DNA of 64,000 nucleotides from Lunularia cruciata (lineage: Eukaryota; Streptophyta; Marchantiopsida; Lunulariales; Lunulariaceae), in NCBI GenBank assembly GCA_948567375.1, contig OX419759.1:22979493-23043492 (forward strand). The letters are read 5' to 3'. The stretch's first letter is position 1, and each line of letters starts with the position of its first letter. This document shows, piece by piece, positions 1 to 11,200 of the stretch. Made by a program: the position numbers and the translations under genes. The notes below the pieces were generated by a model that worked only from the letters and a program-made list of their open reading frames with translations, was not told where the DNA came from and searched no databases.

Positions 1-1634
1 TTTTATTTGATCAGATTTTAGTATTTAATTTACAAAATAATTTATCTTCAGTAAACTTGTTGGTATTGTTGTCGTGGAAGGAAAGAAATGTCCACTCTAT
101 ATATTATAAAATTGACGGACATGAGGACTACAAAGTACATGGTTGAAGTACTATTTCCAAGTACTATATCAATCATATTTGATATGATAAGTATCGTCCT
201 CCACTTTCCTTATCCTTCTTGAAATTGAATGATGTGATTAAAGCTCCTATTTAAAAATAAATATATTATTACCCAATAAAATTATCCGTACGTTTGCTAA
301 ATAAGACCATGTCAATTTAGCAAGTTCGTATATTCTATGTTTGCAAGTAACGAAAATAAAAGTAAAAATAATCTTAAATCATAAAGGTAGAATTAAAATT
401 ACCAATCTAAATTCCTCAACAAATTACAAGAAGATTTATATAAAAATATAAATGGATTTTGGATTTATATTAAATACGTTGAAATTGCCAAATGCAATCC
501 GGCTTTGATGTAGGTAATGACTCCCAAACCCGACTGAAACAACAACTGATCATTGATTACAAAAAAATTGGTTTTTCTACATCTGGATTTCTTGTAAATA
601 ACAAGATTCAGATTGATCATGAAATACAGTTTATACAAGATATCCACATCTCAATTTGACTTATGTACTACAATTTTGGTTTCTAATTCATACGTAGAAT
701 TTAATTTACACACAATAGGTATAAAATTTAAATAAAAACCACATCAGAAGATATAATACAAAATGGAACAGTCAACGTACAATCATTTATGTGAATTAAA
801 AAAAATTACAGCCAGAATGACATATTAGCAAGCTAGCTGTTAACATTCTGGTGATCTAAATGTAAGAATAACAATCAAAGCCAATATCATCTAATATAAA
901 TATTGAGATCAAAAATTTTAAATTAAATTTTATTTCTGTAATATGGTGAGAAGAAAGCAAGACCAATCGGATAAAACATTAGATGAATTTTAGATAGAAA
1001 TAAATCTAAAGTTAAATTCTTATTCTGTACAGTCATGTACAGTCCTGATTTGCATATCAAGATTTGATTTGGTTTGAAAAGTGATTGAAGTTTAGTTTCG
1101 CTTAACAACCAAACCGAACACAACTACACACCTCTGCTTGGACTCATATGGGAGAAAAAAGATCGAGAGTCCTACTGACTTGTGAAAAATTCATTAGCAA
1201 TTATGAGACAATATTTTCACATTTTTAGAATCCTGATCATAGATACCAACTAAAATCGACGCCTATGACTCTATTGAACTAATGAGTGATCAGTTTAAAG
1301 TGGATTTCGCAAGCATTAGTGCAATAAATTGACAATCTCATCAAACAAGCGTATTTCAATTTGTCCAGTTAGTCGGGTACTCAACTGATAGTAAAATAAA
1401 CAGAAGGAGATTATAGGAGAACAACTCCTTTAAACTATTATACTATATGACTTTTTGCACTTTGCAATTAAGCTCTACAGAAGCTGCGAAAGACTTGACA
1501 ACACCCATATTTGTCTTTAAGATTTAACTTACAACAAGGCGAACAGAAAAATTGGGGGAAAGATTATGATCACAAGAAGGATAGAAAGATCCCATTAATT
1601 AAGCAGCAGGGCACCGATAAAACACCAAAGGGAT
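1..1634. other. AT-rich stretch without recognisable gene
   Basis: This stretch is strongly AT-rich and has many stops in all frames. The longest open frames are about 60 codons, low in complexity, and match no domain I know. I see no LTR end, no splice-linked exons and no RNA gene. It may be intergenic DNA, or the 3' flank of the non-LTR fragment that follows. Confidence 0.5.
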
Positions 1635-2292
1635 CTAAACCCCAATAAAATAGAAGAAAAGGGAGATCCCGTAGAAAACACAAAGGATGGGAAGACCCAT
1701 CAAGCTATACAAGGGTGAGACAAAATAGATAAAATGAGGCCAAAATCCAATAGAGTAGATATGAGAAATCTGCCCTATTGCACCTAAGATATCTAACATA
1801 TGCAAGTCTGACAGTCTACAAACAACAGGTTCATCAAAAGAAGCATCACTTAGTGTGATTGCTCTCCTCTGGATTGCACCAACCACTGCACTATATAGAG
1901 CAGTGGACACACGTTGTCTAAAATATGTTACAAAGTATGAAAGTGAGAGTGATACCCCTTGGCGCCTAACATGATAAGCTCTCACTCATTCCTTGACAAA
2001 TGTGTCGAATGCCGTGTCCATTGCTCCATATAACTCCAAGGCTAGAGGAACAAAGAGGTGACCTTGTTGCATACCCCCATACTTGGAGACCTTGCAAGCT
2101 GTTGCTGTTGCAGGAGGATGGGTAATCACTCCCTACAAAGCTATATCACATGTAGGGTCTATAACCACGACATCCGCTACTTTCACCTGATCATCTCGGA
2201 CCAAGTATAAGTCTGCCTTGACATGTATTGTTTGCAAATCATACTAATGCTCCATCCAAGCCAAGTATCCACTTTCTTGTGCATGGAATGCT
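1635..2292 (-). mobile_element. Non-LTR (LINE-like) retrotransposon, C-terminal pol fragment
   Basis: Read on the minus strand from about 2290 down, the translation gives VKADLYLVRDDQVKVADVVV, then LFVPLALELYGAMDTAFDTF, then RQRVSTALYSAVVGAIQRRA. An in-frame stop separates the second and third blocks. I take this as the region after the RT domain of a plant LINE-like ORF2; that assignment rests on memory of the family and is not proved. The open frame at 1985-1635 is the tail of it. The upstream part of the same element seems to resume at 3791, after the inverted-repeat insertion, with the reading continuing from VFVMA to AQESGY. It is decayed and not functional. Confidence 0.5.
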
Positions 2293-3790
2293 CCGAGGAC
2301 AAGATAACTTTTTGAGAGAGAAAACACAAATTTGACACTCAATCCTCTGATGCCCCAAAGGAGCACCTTCTCTTTATTATATAGCCAAGGAAGATCTACT
2401 CCAAGGAAGCTCCACCATAGGATTAGTGTAATACCAAGAGCTAGCCATATGATCCAGATGTGAAATTCGGTTTGGTAACATCTAGAATGATGTTATACAT
2501 GATGGTCAAAATAGATAAGACAGAAGTATCACCAAAAGAGTACTTCTACTAATAGGGTAGAAACCAAAATAGACTTGAGAACCTTAGAACTAATAGCTAG
2601 ACATATGATTTAAAGGTGACAATTGGTTTGGTAACATCTGGAAGGATGTTACACATGATGGACTAAAAAGATCAGAAAGAGGTATCACCAAAAGGGGACT
2701 TCTACTAATAGAGTAGGAACCAAAATATGCCTGAAATCTTTGAAGGCAATTTCAAAGGCCTAAATGGATGAATTAGGCCTCGAAAATGTGCAAATTCTCC
2801 CCCTAACAAAGAAATGGCTAGCCTTTCCTCCCCTTTGCTTTGTCTCATTGAGAGCTTTCCAACGGTACCTTACTCACGTGATTCTGAGATTCCTACAGAA
2901 AGATTCCCTAAAATATTCCTCCTGTCAAAGCTTGTTTGACCAACCAGATAGGACCTAGACCAAACATGTCACCCATCCAAGTAAGTAATCCAAGGGTGGA
3001 GCTTGCTGACATGTTACCTATCTGTGTCCCTAATCCTATGGTGGAGCTTCCTTGGAGGAGATCCTCTTTGTCTATATAATAAAGAGAAGGTGCTCCTTTG
3101 GGGCATCGAATGTTTGAGTGTGCAATCTGTGTTTTCTCTCTTCTCTTGTCCTCGGAGTATTACAATTAGGTACATGGATAGGTGACCTGTCATCAAGCTA
3201 CATGGATAGGTGACATGTCAGCAAGCTACACCCTTAGATTACTTGCTTGGATGGGTGACATGTTGGTCTTGGTCCTATCTGGTTGGTCAAACAGGCTTTG
3301 ACTAGAGAGAATCTCTTAGGGAATCTTCTTGTAGGAATCTTAGAATCATGTGGATGAGGTACCATTGGTATCTTGGCAAGACAAACCAAGGGAAGGAAGG
3401 CAATTTTTTCCTCTGTTTGGGAGAGGGGGGGGGGGGGGGGGGGGGGGGTGGAGGATGTACACATTTTTGAAGCCTAATTCATCCGTTTAGGCCTATTTTA
3501 GTAGAAGTGATCTTTTGGTGATATCTCTATCTGAACTACGTTTTCCATCATGTGTAACATCATTCTAGATGTTACCACTCCAAGTTTCACCTTTAGATCA
3601 CATATCTAGCTATTGATTCTAAAGTTTCCAAGAATATTTTGGTTTTTGGCCTATTAGTAGAAGTACTCTTTTAATGATACCTCTAGCTTATCTACTAATT
3701 CCATCATGTATAAAATCCTTCTATATGTTACCAAACCAAATTTCATCTCTAGATCATCTATCTAGCTATTGGTATTATAGTGCCATAACA
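2293..3790. mobile_element. Inverted-repeat element (A-B-A'-B' arrangement) of unknown class
   Basis: Block A (about 2293-2424, from CCGAGGACAAG to CCACCATAGGATTAG) returns inverted at about 3022-3156. Block B (about 2430-3010, with CCAAGAGCTAG, TGGTAACATCTGGAAGG and AGGCCTAAATGGATGAATTAGG) returns inverted at about 3180-3785. The order is therefore A, B, inverted A, inverted B, and not a simple palindrome. The arms have diverged by point changes and short indels. It carries no transposase-like frame. It interrupts the LINE-like reading, so it is probably a non-autonomous insertion such as a foldback or MULE-type element. Its exact ends and target duplication are uncertain. Confidence 0.55.
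3425..3448. repeat. Poly(G) tract, 24 G
   Basis: An uninterrupted run of 24 G lies in the right copy of block B. The matching place in the left copy (about 2800, minus strand) has only five. The run must have expanded after the arms were duplicated, or it is an assembly artefact. Confidence 0.9.
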
Positions 3791-4379
3791 AACACTATGT
3801 CCCTAATAGCATCATGAGTAGCAATCCTTTGTCCTCCAAAAGGACACCATGTCATATGGACCGCTGTTGCATCTAGTGTAGAACCACACTCACAAGTGAG
3901 TCATGAAGATGTAGATGGGTGGACAAAACCTAAGCAAAACTTCATCGTTGTAAAGAAAGTAGTTGATGTGAGTCAGAGTGCCCTAATGCACAATCGAGCT
4001 AAGATCTAAGAGCGTGCATCCTCGTTGAAGCAAGAGCAAGTACATACTCTAGTAGCTTGAGGAATGGACAAGTAAACTAAGAGAGAATGTAGCATATGTT
4101 GACTTTGTCACTCTATCAAGGAAGACTATAAACCTCTAGTCCAATTTGACAATAGTGAAGCAAAAGATGGAAAGCCTTACGTGCCCGTGGGGCCAGACTA
4201 TCTCTTGTCTGCCGCAATAACATTTGGAGAGAAAATGATCCCTCCTCCACCTCTATCACACAAGTATCCAAAACTGACCTATCAAAAACCACAAAATGAG
4301 AGGAAAGTAGAGGTACCAAGAGAGCTCAATTGCCCAAAATGCTATAGGTGCCATCTACTCCATATATAACAAGCCAAGT
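3791..4379 (-). mobile_element. Non-LTR (LINE-like) retrotransposon, pol fragment after the RT domain
   Basis: The minus strand reads VVFDRSVLDTCVIEVEEGSF, then RQTRDSLAPRARKAFHLLL, then further on CPFGGQRIATHDAIRDIVF. I interpret these as the part of a plant LINE-like ORF2 between the RT and the C-terminal block seen at 2292-1635. It stops exactly at the 5' LTR of chromovirus copy 1 (4380), and the RT part resumes on the far side of that element at 9964. It contains stops and frameshifts and is inactive. Confidence 0.45.
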
Positions 4380-4792
4380 TGTAACAATATAGAGTCAACA
4401 ATGAGGTTAGTCAAGGTTAACAAAGTAGTGAATAGGCCAAATTAGCATAGAATATTCTAGAAGTATCTAAGAAGCTTCCTACTAGCTTAGCTTGCATCCT
4501 AAGTAGATAATTTTTAGAACAAAACTTCTAGAAGCTTCCAACCAACTTAACTTGCATGCCAAGTAGTTGGCTTCAGGAAGGAAGCTGCTTGAGAAGCTTC
4601 TTAGTTAACTTGGCTTGCACTCCAAGAAAGCGGCTCAAGGAAGCCTCTTGAGAAGCTTCTCAAGCGCCTTGTATGCTCCATATAAATATAAGAGCCAAAG
4701 CTCATGCTAGGCATTCAAAGTTTTCTCTCATTCAAGTGTTCCAATGTGAACTTCCATTCTCCTATTTATCTCCTTGATCTTGGTCTTTTACA
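4380..4792 (+). repeat. 5' LTR of chromovirus copy 1
   Basis: It starts TGTAACAATAT and ends TCTTTTACA. It contains several GAAGCTTC palindromes, including the three-unit array TTCtaGAAgcTTC at 4526-4538. A TATA box (TATAAATA) lies near 4681, about 110 bp before the end. Length is 413 bp. Confidence 0.9.
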
Positions 4793-4793
4793 T

Positions 4794-4805
4794 TGGTATT
4801 AGAGC
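4794..4805 (+). other. Primer-binding site (initiator tRNA-Met)
   Basis: TGGTATTAGAGC starts one base after the 5' LTR. It differs by one C-to-T change from TGGTATCAGAGC, the usual plant initiator tRNA-Met PBS, which is intact in copy 3. Confidence 0.85.
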
Positions 4806-5066
4806 AAGAATGAGATGGGTGGAATTTATGGACCACCAAAATCCACTTCCGCTAAATAATTGGAATTTTTATGTCCAGGTACTACCCAAGTATCATTTCA
4901 TACAATTCATCACCTCATGCTTTGGACCAGATTTTTTGCATATGATCACTTTGTTTGAGGAACCCTTGGTGCTTCTGGTTGTAACTTAAGAGAATGGTAG
5001 ACATGTTGCATCTATGGTTTAATAAATTAGATAAATTGGAGATAATATGATAGAGTAGAATCCATA

Positions 5067-5960
5067 ATGGCAATGCTTGATGTTATCCTTGGTATGCAAC
5101 AACAAATTGAGCACCTTACTCGATTGTGGGATGAACAAGACCGTCATAGACAAGAGCAAGTAGAGAGAATACAAGTACAATTAGGAGAACAACAAATCCA
5201 ATTTCTGAAGCCTAAGGTATTTGAAAGCAAGAACCTTTCAAATGTAATGGAAAATTTTTGTATTTGATTGTGAATGTTACTTCAAAGCAACAAATCTTCA
5301 AGATGAACGGATACAAATTCTATTGGCCTCAAGCCAATTGGATGGAGTGGCTAAATTATGGTGGTGATTCAGAGTGGATGAGCTGAGTTGTAGTTTTTTA
5401 TGCCAATGTTGACATGGGCAAAATTCATGGGTGCAATAATTAGGTGGTTCCAAGCTATAAATGCCACATGAGCCACATGAGATAAGTTGGAAAAATTGAA
5501 GTAAATTAGCTTGGTAAGAAGCTATATCACTCAATTCCATAACACCATTATGAAAATTTTGGATATACTAGATGGAGAAGCTCTAGATCACTTTGTAAGA
5601 GGCTTGAAGTCTAACACCGGACTAGAACTGACTATGCATGAGCCCAAAGACTTAGAAGAAACCATGCAATTGGCTGAACGTTTTGATTCCTTGGTTGCAA
5701 TAACTTGGTCTTGACTTTGGCCTTCCTCAAACCCACACACACACTATACACAAGTGGAGGAGCCAATACCAATGGAGATTGATACTATGTAGCAAAGATC
5801 ACTTGGCACAATAGATTGTGAAAGATTACGACAAAATGGTGGATGTTTCTATTATTGCCAAATAGGACACCGCATTGTAGAGTGTCCACTCAAGAATGAG
5901 CGACCTCAAAAAGTCGCCCAATTGGAGATTATGGAGAAGAATGAATAGGGAAATGAGGAA
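5067..5960 (+). pseudogene. Chromovirus copy 1 gag, broken
   Basis: The capsid precursor begins at ATG 5067 (MAMLDVILGMQQQIEHLTRL), with a coiled-coil-like Gln/Glu-rich stretch. The capsid-like middle (FDCECYFEATN in the family, here FDCECYFKATN) is broken by a frameshift near 5260 and a stop near 5368. Another open block runs 5511-5714 (HNTIMKILDILDGEALDHFV). The zinc knuckle at about 5836-5880 reads NGGCFYYCQIGHRIVEC. Compared with CFYCRLLGHHIAEC in copy 4, the second Cys is Tyr and a new Cys follows it, both explained by single transitions. It cannot make a working Gag. Confidence 0.8.
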
Positions 5961-8900
5961 TCCCAATAGGATATTTTGAACCACCTACTAGGAGCTTGAT
6001 TAGTTCCAATGAGATTGAAGGCTTGACCTATGTAAGTTTGCTTCACTTGCAAGGTACGATATTTAATTGGGGTTGTAGGATTTTGGAAGTTGTAATTGAT
6101 TCTAGAAGTTGAGAGAATTATATATCTATGCAAGTGGCAAAAGAATTGGGTATTCCTATCAAGCCAATAATTGGAAGTAGATTGATGATGGCGGACGGTA
6201 GAAAGGGTTTTGCATTCCGTACCTTGCATCCTGTTACCTTCAAGATTGGGAAGGAGTATTTGGAGTGTATGAGGTTTGTAGTGGCCCCTCTATACTTACC
6301 TCTATGATGTCATTCTAGGTCTACCTTAGCTTGAAAGTCATAAGGTTCAATTTGATTGGACTAGACAAAAAATTCAAGTACAACACCAAGGTATGAAATT
6401 TTGATCAGGTTGTTTGGCACCTCTAAGTAAGGCACCTAGGAATAGTTAATCCCAGGATGGGAAGTTTGTCAAAAAGGTAGCCATAGAGCAAGCATTGAAG
6501 GGAGATGAGTCCCTAGATGGGAAGTTTGTTAGTGAAGCAACCATAGAGCAAACTTTGGAGGAAGATAGGTCTACTTTTGCGGTGTGGATCAAGCTGATTG
6601 CACAAGGACAATTCTAAGGAGGGTCAAGAGTCTCATCAAGCAATGGTTGATCAGATAATTCAGGAGTTTATGGACGTGTTTTTGGATTATTTGCCAAGGG
6701 ATTACCCTCTGATTGTGGTATACCTATCAAGATTGAATTATTACAAAGGAGTACTCTAGTGCGTAGACCAATCTATCGGCTCTCACCAAAGGAGTTGGAG
6801 GAGTTTCAAACAACACTTATAGAGTTGTTAGAGAATGATTTCATACAACATAACACCTCTCCTTGAGGACCACCGGTACAATTTATTTTGAAGAAGGATG
6901 GAGGACTTAGTTTTTATATTGATTACCGTGAGCTCAATAAGCAAATAAGGAAGAATGCATATCCCTTGCCTTGGATTGATGACTTGCTTGATGAATTGAG
7001 TTGGGCATGATACTGCTCCAAGTTGGATCTTTACAGCGGCTATTAGCAAATCCACATTGATAGGGAGTAGGTGCCAAAGACTACCTTTCACACAAGGTAT
7101 GGGCATTTTGAGGGGAGAGTTCTACCTTTTGGGCTCACTAATAATTCAACAATCTTCATGGATCAGATGCATTGGGTGTTGAATGGACCGGTACATGGTG
7201 GTGTTCTTGGATGATATCTTAATCTATAGTAAGACAAAGGAAAAATACATGAATCATGTAGGAAAAGTCTTAAGACAACTACAATAGTGGAAATTTTACT
7301 ACAAGAAGTCAAAGTGTGCTTTTTGGCAAAAGGAAGTTACCTTCTTGGGTTATAAGATCTCATCGGAGGGAATCAAGATGGAAGAAGAGAAAATCAAGGC
7401 CAAAACTGATTGGCCTACTCCAAAGGATGCTATAGAAGTATGGGTATTTAATAGATTGGCCAGTTTTTACCGACGGTTCATCTACTATTATGATCATGTG
7501 GCTGCACCATTGATTGACCTCTTGGAGAAGAACTTGAGCTTTCAGTGGACCACCAAGCATGAAGAAGCATTCCAAAAATTGAGATATATGGTATTGTCAA
7601 GACCCATTCTTCAACCATATGATCCTTAGCTACCTTGTGTAGTTGATTTTGATGCTTCTAACTTTGCAATTGGAGTCGTGTTGCAACAAGAATTCCCAAA
7701 TGGACTATATCCCATTGCATTTGTGTCTCACCGATTAAATACAGCCAAAAGAAATTACTCTACTTGAGATAAAAAACAACTTGCAATGCTATATGCCACC
7801 AAGGTATTGAGACATTAGCACTTGGGGAAGCAAATGATCATGCAAACTAATCACTAACCATTATTGTAGACCTTACACTTGGAACACATGAAGAGTCAAC
7901 ATCATTGATGGGAGGAGCAACTCCAATTGTTTGACATCAAACTTGAGTACAAACCAGGTCGGTTTCATGTCATATTTGATGCCCTATCACAAATCTTGAT
8001 TTGAAGTCTCTTCCTCTCATCATGGCGGCAATTACGACGGTGTCAATTGACTCTAAAGTTCAAAATAAGTTTTGGTCAGCTCTACAACAAGATCCCTTCT
8101 TCCAGATTTTACATGGTTGTCTTGCAGCATGCAATAAGGAGTACAACATATTCTCCTTCAAGGAAGGCCTTCTATTACATGAGGACCGGATCTATGTTCT
8201 AGCCAAATGTGATCTCCAACTTGTGCACCTTCAAGAAGCCCATGATTTACCAATTGCTAGTCCCATGGGTGTGGACAAGACCTTAGGTACACTCCAATGC
8301 CAATGGTGGTGGTCAACATGGCACAAGATGTTTGGTAGTTTATCCAATTGTATGAGAGTTTTCAACGCAACAAGGCTAGTAACCAAAAACCAAGTGGACT
8401 CCTTCAACCACTTCCCATTCCATCTACTTGTTGGGAACATGTGAGCTTAGATCTCATTACCTCCTTGCCCAAGACAAAGCATAGATACACAACACTTGTG
8501 ATGTTTGTGGATAAGCTTAATAACATATCATTTGGCACCAATCGTTTATACCATAGATGTTCCAACCTTGGCACAAATCTACTTCGACAATATATTCAAG
8601 CATCAAGGGATACCGCTTGTACTCATCTCTGATCATGATCCTCACTTCATTGGAAATTTTTGGCAAGCACTCTTCCAAATACTCGGCACCAAGCTTGCTT
8701 TGTCCATGGCCTATCATCCTCAAACTGATGGACAAATTGAATGTGCAAATTGCACCTTGGAAGATATGGTTTGTGCTTTTGTCAACATTTACCATACCAA
8801 TTGAGATGAATGTCTTGAAGCTACGGAGTTTGCATACAATAATTCTAAATAAGCAAGCACCAAATTCTTCCCTTTCTTTCTCAATTTTGGCCAAGACCCA

Positions 8901-9510
8901 CTTGTTCTAGATTCCCTTCTTGCTCTTCCTCCATCTCATGTCCTCATACTTCCACCTTCTTGACCACCATCTCCCAATCACTCCAACAAGCAAAGTCTCA
9001 TCTCCTCGTTGCTCAGAATTGGTAGACACAATATGTGGATCACCATCGTTGTGATCTCAACTTTCAAGTTGGTGATAAGGTCATGCTCTCATCCAATAAC
9101 CTCCCTCTTCCACTCGATACCCAAGTTCATAAACTTGCCCTTAATTGGATAGGACCCTTTGATGTCACCAAATTTTTTTATCTTGTTGCTTATCAACTTG
9201 CCTTGCCTTGCCATATGTGCATCCATCCTATCTTTCATGTTTCCAAGTTGAAACCCTTTGTTCCTAAGCCATCTTATTTTTCCTCTCAAGTCCAACCTCC
9301 TCATTCTCTTGTCTCTATCAATGATCATGAAGAGTATGAAGTTGATTGTATGCTTGCACGTCACCACATCCAACCCAGTTGCTGACAACATACATAGTAC
9401 AAGGTCCTTTGGAAGGGCTATCCTCTTCATGATGCCACATGGGAACCTCTTTCTTATCTCCAAAATGCACAATTGGCCATCCAAGAGTTCAAAGCTTCAT
9501 TGACAATGAG
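5960..9510 (+). pseudogene. Chromovirus copy 1 pol (PR-RT-RNase H-INT-chromodomain), broken
   Basis: Protease-like sequence lies near 6010-6400. RT lies at about 6660-7480, where conserved blocks are hit by stops: TGG of the Trp-Arg/Gly-Ala-Pro block is TGA near 6868, and TGG of the Gly-Tyr-Trp block is TAG near 7045. The FLDD catalytic box is readable near 7206 ([11 protein letters not shown]). RNase H runs about 7490-7960 (VVDFDASNFAIGV). Integrase runs about 8000-9100, with its core at 8440-8800 (VSLDLITSLPKTK, LISDHDPHFIGNFW, YHPQTDGQIECAN). The C-terminal chromodomain is at about 9330-9500 (EEYEVDCMLARHHIQ). There are at least ten disabling changes, so it is a dead copy. Confidence 0.85.
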
Positions 9511-9538
9511 GACGTCACCAACTAGCAATGGGGGAATA

Positions 9539-9963
9539 TGTAACAATATGGAGTTTAGTGATGAAGTTAATCAAGGTTAATGAAGTAGTGAATAAGCCAA
9601 ATTAGCCTAGAATATTCTAGAAGTATCTAGGAAGCTTCTTGGGAAGCTTCCCACTAGCTTAGCTTGCATCCCAAGTAGGTAGTTTCTAAAAGGAAGTTCT
9701 AGAAACTTCCAACCAGCTTAGCTTGCACGCCAAGTAGATGGCTTTAGAAAGGAAGCTGCTTGAGAAGCTTCTTAGTTAACTTAGCTTGCACTCCAAGAAA
9801 GTGGTTCAAGGAAGCTTCTTGAGAAACTTCCTAAGGGCTTTGTATGCTCACTTTAAACACAAGAGCCAAAGCTCATGCTAGGCATTCAAAGTTTTCCCTC
9901 ATTCAAGTGTTCCAATGTGAGCTTAAATTCTCCTATTTCTCTCCTTGGTCTTGGTCTTTTACA
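9539..9963 (+). repeat. 3' LTR of chromovirus copy 1
   Basis: It starts TGTAACAATATGGAG right after the polypurine tract AATGGGGGAATA (about 9528-9538), and ends TCTTTTACA. The heat-shock-like core TTCtaGAAacTTC is at 9697-9709. Length is 425 bp against 413 for the 5' LTR, with many substitutions between them, so the insertion is not recent. Confidence 0.88.
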
Positions 9964-10825
9964 CAAGCACTCCACAAAATCAAGATTGGTAGAGATATCT
10001 ATCTTCATGCAAAATCTCTTGTCATATACTCAAATGTCCATGGTCCAATAATATCACCAAAGACTCCCATAATCTTCCTATCAAAGGCTCTTAGATATGA
10101 TAGGAAGATCAAGAAGGGGAGAAATGTGTGGAGGAGGTAAGTTGGTTGACAAGCAATACTAGAGGAGAGTATACCCAATGCCGCATGCGGATTCCTAGTA
10201 ATAGAAGGTCATCCACATGGAGAACATCCTCTGCAAAAGCAAGATTTTAGAAGCATGTGACAAATCCTCAAATCCTACTAGCACTCCAAGAACATGTAGT
10301 CCATTTGTAGATGTAATACACTTTTCTAGAAGCTCAAGGTGAGGAGGGATACCTAAAGAGGACCATGCCTTGCACTTTGACACCTTGAATCTCAAGCCTA
10401 CTAGATATAGATTGGTATTCAAGTGGTCAAAGCCTGCCTAATCTGATCTATAGGGCCCACAATGTATGTATCATTTGCCAAGGAGAGAAATACACAACTT
10501 TGCATGGAAAAAGTAGTAGATAAGAGAGCTCTAAAGTTAGCCATGGTAAATAAAGGTCCCCCTAAAGGATCTCCTTGACATGTACCAATAACTCATTCCA
10601 AGATGGTGACTCCCTCTTGTGAACAGCCATGCTAGTAGTAAAGGGAAGCACAAGAGCCATAGAAAAACCACACAAAAGGAATAAGACTTGCCAAGGATCC
10701 ACCATTTTCCCTAAGCTCTCTAAAGATGGATGCTTGTGAGACACAATTAAAAGTGTTCTCAATATCCACTTGTAGGATGATCCACTCTGGATAGATATCT
10801 AGGAGTGCTCTAATGCCTAAAGATA
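9964..10825 (-). mobile_element. Non-LTR (LINE-like) retrotransposon, reverse transcriptase core
   Basis: On the minus strand from 10825 the reading gives IRALLDIYPEWIILQVDIEN (RT motif A, catalytic Asp in VDIEN), then IGTCQGDPLGGPLFTM (motif B region), then FLSLANDTYIVGP. The last corresponds to the catalytic (Y/A)xDD box, with the first Asp changed to Asn. The VGLRFKVSKCKAWSSLGIPP block follows. The QGDPLGGPLF block is characteristic of non-LTR RTs. Stops break the frame at several points. The upstream side ends abruptly at 10826, where chromovirus copy 2 begins without a 5' LTR. Confidence 0.7.
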
Positions 10826-11200
10826 TAGATGGAATTTATTAACCACCAAATCTATTTCTGCCAAACCATTGAGATTTTTGTGTACTGACACTATCAAAGC
10901 ATTATTTCATACAATTCATCACCTCACTTTGGGCAATTCTTTTTGAATGCAATCACCTTGTCCAAAGAACCCTTAGTACTTCTGATTGTTACTTATTGAG
11001 AACGGTGGACATATTACATCTATGTGTTAATAAATTAGATAAATTGGGGGTAGTGTGATAGAGTAGTAACCATGACAGGAATGCTTGAGGTAATCATTGC
11101 TATGTAACAACAATCAAGCACCTCACTTAATTGTTGGATGAACAAGACCATCAACAACAAGAGCATGTAGAGAGAGCACTAGTGCAAGAAGGAGAAGACC
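10826..11200 (+). pseudogene. Chromovirus copy 2 gag remnant
   Basis: The leader (TGGAATTTATTAACCACC) and gag N-terminus are recognisable by similarity to copies 1 and 3 (ATGACAGGAATGCTTGAGG near 11073 corresponds to the gag start). After about 11195 (AGAAGGAGAAGACC) the sequence jumps directly to the protease (AATTAGAAGTAGATTGATG). About 900 bp, including the capsid and CCHC region, are deleted. Confidence 0.65.

Larger units (their letters stand above)
4380..9963 (+). mobile_element. Ty3/gypsy chromovirus copy 1, full length, decayed
   Basis: Two LTRs (4380-4792 and 9539-9963) flank gag and pol. The flanks are CAAGT (4375-4379) and CAAGC (9964-9968), a four-of-five target duplication. A PBS complementary to initiator tRNA-Met follows the 5' LTR, and a purine tract ending in GGGGGAATA precedes the 3' LTR. 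Domain order is gag with CCHC knuckle, protease, RT, RNase H, integrase and chromodomain, which is the Ty3/gypsy chromovirus order. Many TAG and TGA stops and several indels break every domain. It sits inside the minus-strand LINE-like element, whose RT part continues at 9964. Confidence 0.88.

Noticed and set aside
1635-1985. 116-codon minus-strand frame as a host gene
   Set aside because: It is the tail of a longer decayed reading that fits a LINE-like ORF2 C-terminus.
4380-9963. Integrated pararetrovirus (caulimovirus-like) instead of a retrotransposon
   Set aside because: It has LTRs, an integrase, a chromodomain and a target duplication; no movement protein is seen.
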